47,182 nt of DNA from Acidimicrobiia bacterium. Its GTDB lineage: Bacteria > Actinomycetota > Acidimicrobiia > Acidimicrobiales > Aldehydirespiratoraceae. The stretch is from assembly GCA_022828135.1 (NCBI GenBank), contig JAJEJB010000046.1, forward strand, positions 1 through 47,182, read 5' to 3'. The number at the start of each line of letters is the position of its first letter. Positions within the stretch are counted from its first letter, which is position 1. Below are positions 1-7,455 of the stretch, in pieces. Below the pieces are notes generated by a model that was not told the origin of the DNA, made no database searches, and saw nothing but the letters and a program-made list of their open reading frames with translations. The position numbers and the translations under genes are program-made.

Positions 1-254
1 TTGTTGTAGCCGGACCGCTGGGGCACATAGGGGAACCACGGCTTCAGGTGCGTGTGGGCATAGCGGATGAAGCGGGCCTCAGAGCCGAGCCCCAGCAGAG
101 CCTGAAGCACCGCCAACGTCGCCAGCTCCGCGTCCGACAGCGACGGCGCGATCCCCACCGCGGGCCGCTCAGGCGCCCACTGCGGATTCGCCGCCAACAA
201 ATCGTCGATCCGCACATACAGTGCACACACGAGGGTGTCCAAGTCCGGGTTCAT
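1..254 (-). CDS. IS982-like transposase, N-terminal part (cut by window edge)
   Basis: The minus strand reads an open 84-codon N-terminus from an ATG at 254 to the window edge, with no stop. It begins MNPDLDTLVCALYVRIDDLL and continues with a segment containing LSDAELATLAVLQALLG and RFIRYAHTHLKPWFP. This is the N-terminal helical part typical of IS982-family transposases; the DDE catalytic core would lie outside the window. Terminal inverted repeats could not be identified confidently in 255-340. Whether the element is intact is unknown. The family call rests on recognition of the N-terminal pattern only. Confidence 0.75.
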   Translation of the reverse strand, partial: MNPDLDTLVCALYVRIDDLLAANPQWAPERPAVGIAPSLSDAELATLAVLQALLGLGSEARFIRYAHTHLKPWFPYVPQRSGYN

Positions 255-279
255 GCCGAGATCCTCCAAGATCAGGGCC

Positions 280-288
280 TGTGGACAA
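280..288 (-). promoter_or_regulatory. DnaA-box-like 9-mer
   Basis: TTGTCCACA on the minus strand, one mismatch from the consensus DnaA box TTATCCACA. It lies just upstream of the transposase start. A single box could be chance. Confidence 0.3.
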
Positions 289-450
289 CCCCGAGCTTGG
301 ACACCCTCACCCCCCAAATGGTGGACCCCCACCCCTTGGAACTACTCGTCTAGGGACTGCCGGCAGTCGCGTACCGTCCATACCGTCGGCCGCATGCCGC
401 CAAGACTTGCCCATGTGTCGGGAATGCGCGACTTGCAGCTCCGGAGGAGG

Positions 451-1230
451 TCAGCTCTGATGTGCGGGGCACCAATAGGTGGTGCGGCCGCCGACCTGCT
501 CGCGGCGCAGCGGTGCTCCGTCCCGAGGGCAGCAGCCGCCCCGCTCCCGGCCCGGGTGGAGGTCGCCGGTGTGGGAGCCGCCGCGCTCGCCCAGGACGGC
601 CAGCGTGCGGCGGATATGGCGGTGCAGCCGGGCCGTCTCCTTCGGGTCCAAGGATCGGGCCTCCCGGACGGGCGACAGCCGGGCCCGCCACAGTGCTTCG
701 TCGACCAGCAGGTTGCCGAGCCCAGCCACACGGCGCTGGTCGAGCAGTCGGGCCTTCAGCGCCACGGTCGAGCCGGCCAACGCCTGGCTCAACTGGCCCA
801 GAGTCAGGGACAGCGCGTCCGGCCCCAGACGGCTCTCGTCGGGGTCGAGCTGAACGCCGCCCAGCCGCCGCGGGTCGCGCAGCACCATCGCGCCCCTGCC
901 CTCGAACTCCAGCCCGAACCGGTCCCAGGCTGGCTCGTGGCGGGGACTGTCGTAGAGCAGGTGGTCGATGGGCATGGCTCCGTCCACCACGATCTTGCCG
1001 GTCATGCCGAACCGCAGCCCCAGCCGGGGACCATCGGTATCCAGGATGACGAGCTTGCCTATCCGCCGAGCCTCCTCGATGCGGGCGCCGGTCAGCTCCA
1101 GGCGCAGCGCGTCGGTGGTGGTGTCGCCCTTGGCGAACCACTCGTCCGGTGCGTGAACCTGGGCGATCCTGCGCCCCTCGGTCGCCGAGATGGCCCTCCG
1201 GTACGCCTCAACCTCGATGATCTCAGGCAC
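451..1230 (-). CDS. Fpg/Nei-family DNA glycosylase (first of two paralogues)
   Basis: A 259-residue protein of the Fpg/MutM fold that would excise oxidised purines. Seen in the sequence: the catalytic N-terminal Pro2-Glu3 after a GTG start (MPEIIEVE), Lys59 in RIGKL matching the beta-hairpin lysine, the FGMTG strand, Lys159 in the helix-two-turn-helix region, and GLGNLLVDEALW before the C-terminal finger. The finger is degenerate: the usual C-x2-C...C-x2-C reads C-x2-D...C-x2-H (CPRDG and CPAHQ). From memory this variant recurs in an actinobacterial Fpg subfamily, so it may be the family norm rather than damage. The gene follows the PH-like membrane gene closely, with 11 bp between stop and start. 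A canonical MutM lies at 29443-30258. Confidence 0.85.
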   Translation of the reverse strand: MPEIIEVEAYRRAISATEGRRIAQVHAPDEWFAKGDTTTDALRLELTGARIEEARRIGKLVILDTDGPRLGLRFGMTGKIVVDGAMPIDHLLYDSPRHEPAWDRFGLEFEGRGAMVLRDPRRLGGVQLDPDESRLGPDALSLTLGQLSQALAGSTVALKARLLDQRRVAGLGNLLVDEALWRARLSPVREARSLDPKETARLHRHIRRTLAVLGERGGSHTGDLHPGRERGGCCPRDGAPLRREQVGGRTTYWCPAHQS

Positions 1231-1241
1231 GCCTGCCAGCC

Positions 1242-1736
1242 CTAGCTTGTCAGGACGGCGAGCAGTTCGTCGGCTCGCTCGGTGGTGACCGTGAGCTTGC
1301 GAGTCTGACCCTTACGGCGGTACTCCACGGTGACGGCCCGCTTGCCCCCGAGCGAGTAGAGCAGATCTCCTCGCTTGCCCTTGAGGCCCCAACCGCCGTA
1401 GTCCCTCATGGGGTCGACCTCGCGGGCGTACACCTCTCTGATCTCCCGTCTTCGAACCTGCGACTTGAAGGGCCACGGCCATAGCCGGACGCTGTAGAGG
1501 CGGTCGTCGACCCGCACCCGCAGCTGCATCGTCCACAGAATCGCCGGAAGGACTCCGCCGGCCAGAACGGCCAGTCCGATGAGGCCGACCCATTCCCACG
1601 GCGAACTGGGACTTTCCTGGCTGAGGACGAGCGACATCACGAGGATGATGATCACGGCCTCAAACGCAGCTAGAGGCTTCAACCACCGGCCCACGCCCTT
1701 CGATACTCGCTGCCTCTCGGCGAACCGGGCTGGCAT
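1242..1736 (-). CDS. Small membrane protein of unknown function
   Basis: A 164-residue protein with two hydrophobic segments at about residues 22-40 (AVIIILVMSLVL) and 47-70 (WVGLIGLAVLAGGVLPAILW), followed by a soluble beta-rich half. That layout resembles small bacterial membrane proteins with a PH-like domain, but I cannot name the family with certainty. The ATG at 1736 was chosen because a GGGGGAA ribosome-binding site precedes it and it lies downstream of the dehalogenase stop; the longer in-frame reading into the dehalogenase is a shadow. Its TAG stop begins a TAGGGC sequence just before the Fpg-like gene. Confidence 0.65.
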   Translation of the reverse strand: MPARFAERQRVSKGVGRWLKPLAAFEAVIIILVMSLVLSQESPSSPWEWVGLIGLAVLAGGVLPAILWTMQLRVRVDDRLYSVRLWPWPFKSQVRRREIREVYAREVDPMRDYGGWGLKGKRGDLLYSLGGKRAVTVEYRRKGQTRKLTVTTERADELLAVLTS

Positions 1737-1777
1737 AGGATTCCCCCGCAGGGTCGTGGGCCTCGGGACTCTGCCGG

Positions 1778-2719
1778 TCAGCCGGCGGCGAGCCAGGCGT
1801 TGATGGCTTCGGCAAGGGCCGGGCCCTGGTCCTCCTGGATGAAGTGGCTGGCCGGCTCGAACTGGGCGTGGGGCTGGCCGGCCGCGCCCGGGATGTGCTC
1901 CATCATGAAGGGCTGCAGGCCCCCCAGCACCGGATCGCCCGGAGCCCACAGGGTCAGCACGGGCTTGGTCCACTGCTCCAGGACCTCCCAGGCGGCTTTG
2001 TTGGCGGGCACGGCCGGGTCGTCGGGCGAGACCGGCACCAGCAGCGGGAACTGGCGGGCCCCGGCCAGGTGGGTCTCTTCGGGGAATGGCGCCCGGTATG
2101 CCTCGACCGCGGCCTCGCTCAACTCGTTGGCGGTGGCGTTGTCGACCAGTCGGCCGCAGTCCAAGAACGGCACGTCCTGGCTGAACTGGCGCCAGAAGTC
2201 GAAGCCGGCCCCGGGGGAGTCGCCCACCGGCAGGGCGGTGTTGGCCAGGATCAGCCGGTCGAACAGGTCGGGGTTCTCGGCGGCCAGCCGCAGGCCGATG
2301 AGGCCGCCCCAATCCTGGCCGAACAGGTGCAGCGGCCCGTCGCCCCGCTCGGCCGCGGTGGCCTCCAGGAATTCCCGCATCCACTCGACATGGCCCGCAT
2401 AGGTGTAGGCGGCGCGGTCGACGGGCTTGTCGGAGCGGCCGAAGCCGATCAGGTCGGGGACCATCACCCGGTGGCCGGCGCTGGCCAGCACTGGGATCAT
2501 CTTGCGGTACAGGTAGCCCCAGGTCGGCTCGCCGTGCAGGAGCAGGATGGTGGCCGTGCCGCCGTCCTGGGCGTCCGGGCCTGCGGTGACGTAGGCCATT
2601 CGCAGGCCGTCGACGGTCGCGTACCGCGGCTGGTAGGGGTAGTCGTCGATGGCCGCGAAACGCTCCTCGGGAGTGCGCACATAGGCGACGCCGTCCGGGG
2701 TGGTGAGGGTCTCGGTCAT
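1778..2719 (-). CDS. Haloalkane dehalogenase (alpha/beta hydrolase)
   Basis: A 313-residue alpha/beta hydrolase predicted to hydrolyse carbon-halogen bonds to alcohol plus halide in the cytoplasm. Visible motifs: the oxyanion loop HGEPTW (62-67), with Glu64 in the place typical of the DhlA-like subfamily HLD-I; the nucleophile elbow GQDWGG with Asp136; a second acid at Asp262 in GDPVLGG; and the catalytic His292 in ASHFIQED. This fits HLD-I rather than HLD-II. Epoxide hydrolase is the main alternative, but the Trp after the nucleophile (DWGG) and the GDPVLG acid argue for a dehalogenase. It starts at ATG 2719 with a TAGCGT -10 box six bases upstream. Natural substrate unknown. Confidence 0.87.
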   Translation of the reverse strand: MTETLTTPDGVAYVRTPEERFAAIDDYPYQPRYATVDGLRMAYVTAGPDAQDGGTATILLLHGEPTWGYLYRKMIPVLASAGHRVMVPDLIGFGRSDKPVDRAAYTYAGHVEWMREFLEATAAERGDGPLHLFGQDWGGLIGLRLAAENPDLFDRLILANTALPVGDSPGAGFDFWRQFSQDVPFLDCGRLVDNATANELSEAAVEAYRAPFPEETHLAGARQFPLLVPVSPDDPAVPANKAAWEVLEQWTKPVLTLWAPGDPVLGGLQPFMMEHIPGAAGQPHAQFEPASHFIQEDQGPALAEAINAWLAAG

Positions 2720-2725
2720 GGCTCG

Positions 2726-2731
2726 ACGCTA
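2726..2731 (-). promoter_or_regulatory. -10 box of the dehalogenase gene (leaderless)
   Basis: TAGCGT lies 6 nt before ATG 2719. Its TAG is the stop codon of the guanine deaminase gene. Confidence 0.5.
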
Positions 2732-4108
2732 GTGCTGTCCGGTCCGATCAGGGCGTGGATCCGGCTCGGCCTTGACGCTGGAGCCGTCCACCCAGACGTG
2801 GCTGATGTCGTCGGCGGTGGCCAGGCGCACGAGCTTCTCGAAGATGCGGGCGTCGTCGTCGAAGTCCTCCCACAGGCGGATGGCGCCTCCCGGCCGGTCG
2901 GTCCGCACCGCGATGGCGTCGAAGCGGCGGCCTGGCTCGATCAGCCCCACCGGGAGGTCGAGTACCGCGGCCCCGCCCGCGGTAGCCAGCCAGAAGGCGG
3001 TGACGGTGTCGATGCGCGACTCCGGCACGCCGCGCTCGGCCGCATCGAGGGCCGGGTCGACGCCGTCCTCCAGCATCCGGGAGACGGTGACCGCGTCCTG
3101 GCACACGCCCAGGAGTCCGGGCCGGGCCCCGCCCGCGATGTCGCTGCCCAGTCCCACGCCGAGCCCGGCGGCCAGTGCTTGCCGCACACCGAACACCGCG
3201 TTGGCGAAGTAGGCGTTGGACAGCGGGCAGTGGGCCACGCCAGCACCCCGTCCAGCCACCAGGACCATCTCGTCAGCGGTCAGGTGGTCGCTGTGAGCCA
3301 GCACGGTGCGCGGGCGGACGAGGCCGAAGCGGTTGAGGGCGGTGGAGTCACTGACGCTGAAGCGGTCGAGGGCGTAGTCGCAGTGCCAGTCCGATTCCGC
3401 GCAGTGGGTCTGCACCCGCACCCCGGTTGCCGCGGCCAGCTCTCCCAGTCCCTCGAGCAGAGCGTCGGTGCAGGCGGGAGTGAAGCGGGGAGTGATGATC
3501 GGCTCAACGAGCGGGCTGCCCACGGCATCGACCGCCTCGCTGGACGCGGCCGAGGCATCCACACCCTCCGAGGCGGTCGCGTCCCGGTACCACTCGGGGG
3601 TGCCCGTCGGGTGGTCCATGGCCACCCGACCCACGAGTGCCCGCTGGCCGTGCTGGGCGCAGGCTCGGGCCAGGGCGGTGGTGGCCCCCAGATGGTTGGA
3701 CGAGAAGTAGACGGCGGTGGTGGTGCCCATGGCCAGCAGTGACGGCACAAGGTCGTCCCACACGGTTGCGGCGAACTCGGCGTCGGCGTAGCGAGCCTCT
3801 AGCGGGAATGTGTAGTCGAACAGCCAGCGCTCCAATGGCAGGTCGAGTCCCGTGCCGAGCTGGGGCCACTGGGGGGCATGGATGTGCAGGTCCACCAGGC
3901 CGGGCATCAGGACTGTGCCCTCGGCTAGGTCCACCCGCTCGGCGGCGGAGTCAAGCGCGGTCCGGCCCGAAGTCGCTCCCTCCGACGTGGACCGGTCGTG
4001 CACCGCGACGATCGCCCCGGCGTTGTCGACCTCCACCACGGCGTTGATCACGGCGAGGCGGTCGGGAGCCGGCGTCTGCATCAGTGTTCCGGCTACCGCC
4101 AGCGTCAT
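2729..4108 (-). CDS. guaD: Guanine deaminase
   Basis: A 459-residue amidohydrolase expected to convert guanine to xanthine in purine salvage or catabolism. Motifs seen: the metal-binding PGLVDLHIHAPQ (His75, His77) typical of guanine deaminases, THCAESDWH, AHSDHL, AHCPLSNAYF and the metal ligand in LGSDIAGG. Length matches the family. It starts at ATG 4108, six bases after TACGGT. Its stop codon is shared with the -10 of the dehalogenase gene, so the two genes are transcriptionally adjacent but probably have separate promoters. No other purine-catabolism genes lie nearby. Other amidohydrolases such as chlorohydrolases are possible but fit the HAPQ motif less well. Confidence 0.9.
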   Translation of the reverse strand: MTLAVAGTLMQTPAPDRLAVINAVVEVDNAGAIVAVHDRSTSEGATSGRTALDSAAERVDLAEGTVLMPGLVDLHIHAPQWPQLGTGLDLPLERWLFDYTFPLEARYADAEFAATVWDDLVPSLLAMGTTTAVYFSSNHLGATTALARACAQHGQRALVGRVAMDHPTGTPEWYRDATASEGVDASAASSEAVDAVGSPLVEPIITPRFTPACTDALLEGLGELAAATGVRVQTHCAESDWHCDYALDRFSVSDSTALNRFGLVRPRTVLAHSDHLTADEMVLVAGRGAGVAHCPLSNAYFANAVFGVRQALAAGLGVGLGSDIAGGARPGLLGVCQDAVTVSRMLEDGVDPALDAAERGVPESRIDTVTAFWLATAGGAAVLDLPVGLIEPGRRFDAIAVRTDRPGGAIRLWEDFDDDARIFEKLVRLATADDISHVWVDGSSVKAEPDPRPDRTGQH

Positions 4109-4114
4109 GGCGCC

Positions 4115-4120
4115 ACCGTA
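4115..4120 (-). promoter_or_regulatory. -10 box of guaD (leaderless)
   Basis: TACGGT lies 6 nt before ATG 4108. Confidence 0.5.
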
Positions 4121-4222
4121 CTCATCGCATGCCGGCCGGATGATCCAATGCGACTCTCGAAGCGAACTTGCGGCTGCTGGGGGCGATTATCGCGCCGAAC
4201 GGCCGGAAGTTGGTTGGGGATC

Positions 4223-5236
4223 TCAGGCCAGCAGCTCGGTGAAGGCGTCGACGGCCGTCTCGATGTCGTCGGCGGAGACGTCGAGGTGGGTGACGAGCCG
4301 GGACTGCGGGCCGTTCCAGCGGGTGAGGATGCCGCGGCCGGCCAGGTCCTCCCGTAGGTCCGGGCGCTCGCCGAGAACTTCGTCGTCGAGGCGGATGAAG
4401 ACCATGTTGGTGGCGCACGAGTCGATCTTCACGCCGTCGATGGCGGCCAGTCCTTCGGCCAGGCGGGCCGCGTTGGCGTGGTCGTCGGCGAGGCGGTCGA
4501 TGTGGTGCTCCAGCGCGTACAGGCCCGCGGCCGCGACGATGCCCGCCTGGCGCAGTCCGCCGCCCAGCATCTTGCGCCACTTGTGGGCCTCATCGATGAG
4601 GTCAGCCGGTCCGGCCAGCACCGACCCCATCGGGGTGCCCAGACCCTTCGACAGGCACACCGACACCGAGTCGAACGGTGCGGCCACCGCGGCGGGCGGC
4701 ACCCCCAGCGCCACCGCCGCGTTCCACAGCCGGGCTCCGTCGAGGTGGTGGGACAGGCCGTGGCGGTCGGCCACCTCGGCCGAGTCCTCCATCTGAGCCA
4801 AGGTGAGCACCCGGCCGTCGTTGGTGTTCTCCAGGCACAGCAGACGGGTCCGTGCGAAGTGGTGGTCCGGCGACTTGACGGCGGCTTCGGCCGCGTCGAG
4901 GTCGAGCATGCCGTCGTCGCCGGTGGGCACCGGCTGGGGTTGGATGGACCCGAGCACCGCCCCGCCGCCGCCCTCATACATGTAGGTGTGGGCGTGGTCG
5001 CCGACGATGTACTCGTCGCCGCGCCCGCAGTGGGCGAGCAGCCCGCAGAGGTTGCCCTGGGTGCCGCTGGTCACGAACAGCGCGGCCTCCTTGCCGAGCA
5101 GCGCCGCGGTGGCCGCCTGGAGCTCGTTGACGGTGGGGTCCTCGCCGTACACGTCGTCGCCGACGGTGGCTGCGGCCATGGCGGCCCGCATGGCCGCAGT
5201 GGGCTGGGTGACAGTGTCGGAGCGAAGGTCGATCAC
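4223..5236 (-). CDS. ltaE: Low-specificity L-threonine aldolase
   Basis: A 337-residue fold-type I PLP enzyme that would cleave L-threonine/allo-threonine to glycine and acetaldehyde. Seen: the N-terminal [11 protein letters not shown] signature, [10 protein letters not shown], the GDHAHTY segment with the ring-stacking histidine, Asp166 in [10 protein letters not shown], and the PLP lysine Lys197 in [12 protein letters not shown]. Length is normal for LtaE. The GTG start at 5236 lies six bases downstream of TAGCCT. It is followed by about 114 bp without a gene before guaD and is preceded by two palindromic repeats. Confidence 0.92.
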   Translation of the reverse strand: MIDLRSDTVTQPTAAMRAAMAAATVGDDVYGEDPTVNELQAATAALLGKEAALFVTSGTQGNLCGLLAHCGRGDEYIVGDHAHTYMYEGGGGAVLGSIQPQPVPTGDDGMLDLDAAEAAVKSPDHHFARTRLLCLENTNDGRVLTLAQMEDSAEVADRHGLSHHLDGARLWNAAVALGVPPAAVAAPFDSVSVCLSKGLGTPMGSVLAGPADLIDEAHKWRKMLGGGLRQAGIVAAAGLYALEHHIDRLADDHANAARLAEGLAAIDGVKIDSCATNMVFIRLDDEVLGERPDLREDLAGRGILTRWNGPQSRLVTHLDVSADDIETAVDAFTELLA

Positions 5237-5242
5237 CCCATC

Positions 5243-5248
5243 AGGCTA
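5243..5248 (-). promoter_or_regulatory. -10 box of ltaE (leaderless)
   Basis: TAGCCT lies 6 nt before GTG 5236. Confidence 0.5.
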
Positions 5249-5272
5249 TGTCCCCCCGACCGGCTCCCCCAG

Positions 5273-5317
5273 AATTAGCAGCGTTGTGCACGGGTGGCGT
5301 GCGTTGTGCTGCCAATT
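5273..5317. repeat. Dispersed palindrome, class A, copy R1
   Basis: 45 bp with outer arms AATTAGCAGC / GCTGCCAATT, bulges GTTGT / GTTGT, inner arms GCACG / CGTGC and loop GGTGG. It is identical to R2 apart from one base in the left arm and lies upstream of ltaE. Confidence 0.85.
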
Positions 5318-5343
5318 CCCGATTGGGTAGAGGCCGCTGAAGG

Positions 5344-5388
5344 AATTGGCAGCGTTGTGCACGGGTGGCGTGCGTTGTGCTGCCAATT
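5344..5388. repeat. Dispersed palindrome, class A, copy R2
   Basis: 45 bp with perfect outer arms AATTGGCAGC / GCTGCCAATT, inner arms GCACG / CGTGC and loop GGTGG. It starts 71 bp after R1 and ends 6 bp before the stop end of the AbiEi-like gene. Confidence 0.88.
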
Positions 5389-5394
5389 CCCGGT

Positions 5395-6327
5395 TCAGGC
5401 TGATCTGCGGCCTCGTTGGTCCAGCATGGATCGTGCCAGTTCCAATACATAGTCCGAGTCCTGCAGCTGGTGCCAGGTGAGGTACGTGATCTGCCAGCCA
5501 GCCATGGCGAGTTGGTGGTCGCGGTCATGGTCGGCTGCAGTGTTGGACGCACCGAAGTGGTACTTGCGGGAATGGCACTCGATGCCCCACTTGACCGAGG
5601 GCCATGCAATGTCGATCCGGGCAGACTTGCCGTTCGGAAGTCGAACCGGATGCTGCAGTGCGGGCGGGGGCAAGTCCGCCGCATTCAGTATTCGTGCCGC
5701 CATGCGTTCGAAGATGGAGTCGGGGGTGGTTCCCAGGCGCCCGGGATCGCGCAGCAATCGCAGCAAGATGCCGGTACCGCTTGGGCCGGGTCGGTGTAGA
5801 CGTTCAGCCGTTTGCTCGATCCACTTGAGGGAGTAGCCGCGCCGTAGGGCGTCGTCCAGGGCTTGCTCTACCTGGGGTTGGGGCACGACTGCACCCAGAC
5901 GGGCCAGAGTGGAGGCGACGCCTGACGTCGCGACGGAGTCGACTTCGGTGTAGTCGTGGGGATCCGGCCCCATCCAGCGGTGAACGATGACCTCGTCGCG
6001 AGTGGGATATCGTCCACGGGTCACGGTCACCTCGATGGGTTGGGGTTCGTCGAATCCGTCTAGTTGGTGCAAGCAGGCTGCGGCTCGGTGCGAAGCGTGG
6101 CTCCCACCCCCTGCCAACGTGGCTGCCATCAGCCTGGAGTGCCAGGTGCGAGGCGCGCCCGCGAACCTGAACACACCTGGATGTAGGCGGTCAACCGTTC
6201 CTCGTTGGACCAAACGGCCGACGATGCCGCGGGACAGCCCGACGTTGGCGGCTTGCTCCCCCGTGAAGACTCCGTGCTGGGCAGACGCGAGTCCACTCAA
6301 CTCGACCCATCTTACCCTCGGAACCAC
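5395..6327 (-). CDS. AbiEi-type winged-helix protein with Vsr/DUF559-like nuclease domain
   Basis: A 310-residue two-domain protein. The N-terminus (about 8-65: LASAQHGVFTGEQA, RGIVGRLVQRGTVDRLHPGVF) matches the winged-helix domain of type IV antitoxin AbiEi-like proteins. The C-terminus (about 200-305) looks like a DUF559/Vsr-type endonuclease fold: RIDIAWP, then GIECHS-KYHF, then DHDRDHQLAMAGWQITYLTW. The Asp and Glu in RIDIAW and GIECHS are candidate catalytic residues. This fusion is common and often solitary in actinobacteria, and no AbiEii-type nucleotidyltransferase toxin lies next to it. Starts at GTG 6327 with TATATT six bases upstream. Function (defence, regulation or repair) is unproven. 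Confidence 0.75.
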   Translation of the reverse strand: MVPRVRWVELSGLASAQHGVFTGEQAANVGLSRGIVGRLVQRGTVDRLHPGVFRFAGAPRTWHSRLMAATLAGGGSHASHRAAACLHQLDGFDEPQPIEVTVTRGRYPTRDEVIVHRWMGPDPHDYTEVDSVATSGVASTLARLGAVVPQPQVEQALDDALRRGYSLKWIEQTAERLHRPGPSGTGILLRLLRDPGRLGTTPDSIFERMAARILNAADLPPPALQHPVRLPNGKSARIDIAWPSVKWGIECHSRKYHFGASNTAADHDRDHQLAMAGWQITYLTWHQLQDSDYVLELARSMLDQRGRRSA

Positions 6328-6333
6328 AGTTGG

Positions 6334-6339
6334 AATATA
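6334..6339 (-). promoter_or_regulatory. -10 box of the AbiEi-like gene (leaderless)
   Basis: TATATT lies 6 nt before GTG 6327. Confidence 0.5.
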
Positions 6340-6371
6340 TGGGACTCATTTAAATTCATCATCTCGTCAGG

Positions 6372-6388
6372 AATTGTCAGCGTTGTGC
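6372..6388. repeat. Half copy of the dispersed palindrome, class A (R3)
   Basis: AATTGTCAGC followed by GTTGTGC matches the left half of class A with one mismatch. No right arm follows. It sits between divergent genes and is probably a decayed copy. Confidence 0.6.
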
Positions 6389-6468
6389 CTCTGGAGTTGT
6401 CCATCAAGTCGTGGGCGTCCCGGCAGGACGACGACATGCCGCTGCTGATGGCGGATCGACCGGCGGCG

Positions 6469-6474
6469 TAGAGT
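6469..6474 (+). promoter_or_regulatory. -10 box of the DUF2277 gene (leaderless)
   Basis: TAGAGT lies 7 nt before ATG 6482. Confidence 0.5.
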
Positions 6475-6481
6475 CGAAGCC

Positions 6482-6745
6482 ATGTGCCGCAACATCACGA
6501 CCCTGCGAGGTCTGGCCCCGCCCGCCACGGCCGAGGAGATCGAAGCCGCCGCCCGGCAGTACGTCCGTAAGGTCAGTGGCGTGCAGAAGACGTCCGCCGC
6601 CACCGAAGCCGCCTTCGAGCAGGCCGTCGCCCTCGTCACCGACGCCACCGCCGACCTGCTGGCCACGCTGCCGCCCCGCCGGACGCCGCCGCGCACCGAT
6701 CCGCCGTTGCGGCGTCTGGCCTCGGCCGCCGCGGGTTCCGCTTGA
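6482..6745 (+). CDS. DUF2277 family protein
   Basis: An 87-residue small cytoplasmic protein. The start MCRNITTLRGLAPPAT, followed by EEIEAAARQYVRKVSG and a helical segment ending LLATLPPR, is the characteristic DUF2277 pattern (the family begins MCRNIKTL). Function is unknown. Its TGA stop overlaps the TTG start proposed for the downstream methyltransferase, suggesting translational coupling. The ATG at 6482 fits a leaderless transcript. Confidence 0.88.
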   Translation: MCRNITTLRGLAPPATAEEIEAAARQYVRKVSGVQKTSAATEAAFEQAVALVTDATADLLATLPPRRTPPRTDPPLRRLASAAAGSA

Positions 6746-7443
6746 GGTTGCCGATGGCCGGTTCGACGCGCCAGCTGTCGGACCTCGTGGCCCAGGCCCG
6801 CCAGTACGGAGTGCGCGACGAGGCAGTCCTGGAGGCCATGGGCCGGGTGCCGCGCCAGCGCTTCGTCCCCCGCCGGTTCGCGGCGGCCGCCTTCGACGAC
6901 GGGCCGTTGCCCATAGGCGAGGGCCAGACCATCAGCCAGCCCGCCATGGTGGCCATGATGGCCGAAGCGGCCCAGTTGAGCCCTGACGACCGGGTGCTCG
7001 AGGTGGGTGCGGGCTCGGGCTACGGCGCGCTGGTCCTGCGGGCGCTGGCCGGGCGGGTGGTGACCATCGAACGGCGGTCGGCGCTGGCCGAGAAGGCTCG
7101 GACCGCTCTGGCCTCCCAGGGCTTGGAAGAGGTGGAGGTCGTGGTGGGCGACGGCACGTTGGGATGGCCCGAGGAGGCCCCCTACGACGCCATAGTTGTC
7201 ACCGCAGCCGGTCCGGCTCCTCCGTCGCCGCTGCTGGAGCAGCTCGCACCGGGCGGCCGTCTGGTGATACCCATCGGCCCGCGATACGGCAACCAGCACC
7301 TCATGCGCTACACCCGCCGCCCCGCTGCTGGGCCTCACGAGGTCGACGATCCGACGCCGAGCGGGGACTTTCGTGAGGAGAGGCTCACGCCCGTGCGCTT
7401 CGTTCCGCTCATCGGTGCCCACGGGTACGCCCCCGGCCGCTGA
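6742..7443 (+). CDS. pcm: Protein-L-isoaspartate O-methyltransferase
   Basis: A 233-residue SAM-dependent methyltransferase that would methylate L-isoaspartyl residues in damaged proteins. Seen: VPRQRFVPRRF near the N-terminus, IGEGQTISQPAMVAMM (the family signature around the isoaspartate site), the SAM motif VLEVGAGSGYGALVL, the acidic residue in VVTIERR, and GGRLVIPIG. The start is uncertain: TTG 6742 overlaps the DUF2277 stop as TTGA, while ATG 6754 (MAGSTRQLSDLV) is the conventional choice and gives 229 residues. It is followed 12 bp later by the glycosidase-like gene, so the three form an operon. Confidence 0.9.
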   Translation: MRLPMAGSTRQLSDLVAQARQYGVRDEAVLEAMGRVPRQRFVPRRFAAAAFDDGPLPIGEGQTISQPAMVAMMAEAAQLSPDDRVLEVGAGSGYGALVLRALAGRVVTIERRSALAEKARTALASQGLEEVEVVVGDGTLGWPEEAPYDAIVVTAAGPAPPSPLLEQLAPGGRLVIPIGPRYGNQHLMRYTRRPAAGPHEVDDPTPSGDFREERLTPVRFVPLIGAHGYAPGR

Positions 7444-7455
7444 CGACGAGGTTCC

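Noticed and set aside
255..340. Terminal inverted repeat of the IS982-like element
   Set aside because: Several short C-rich repeats are visible (CACCC, TGGAC), but without the other end of the element no inverted repeat can be confirmed.
1844..3742. Long plus-strand ORF of 632 codons antisense to the dehalogenase and guaD genes
   Set aside because: The opposite strand encodes two clear enzymes with intact motifs. Long antisense frames are expected at this GC content, and this one has no recognisable domain.
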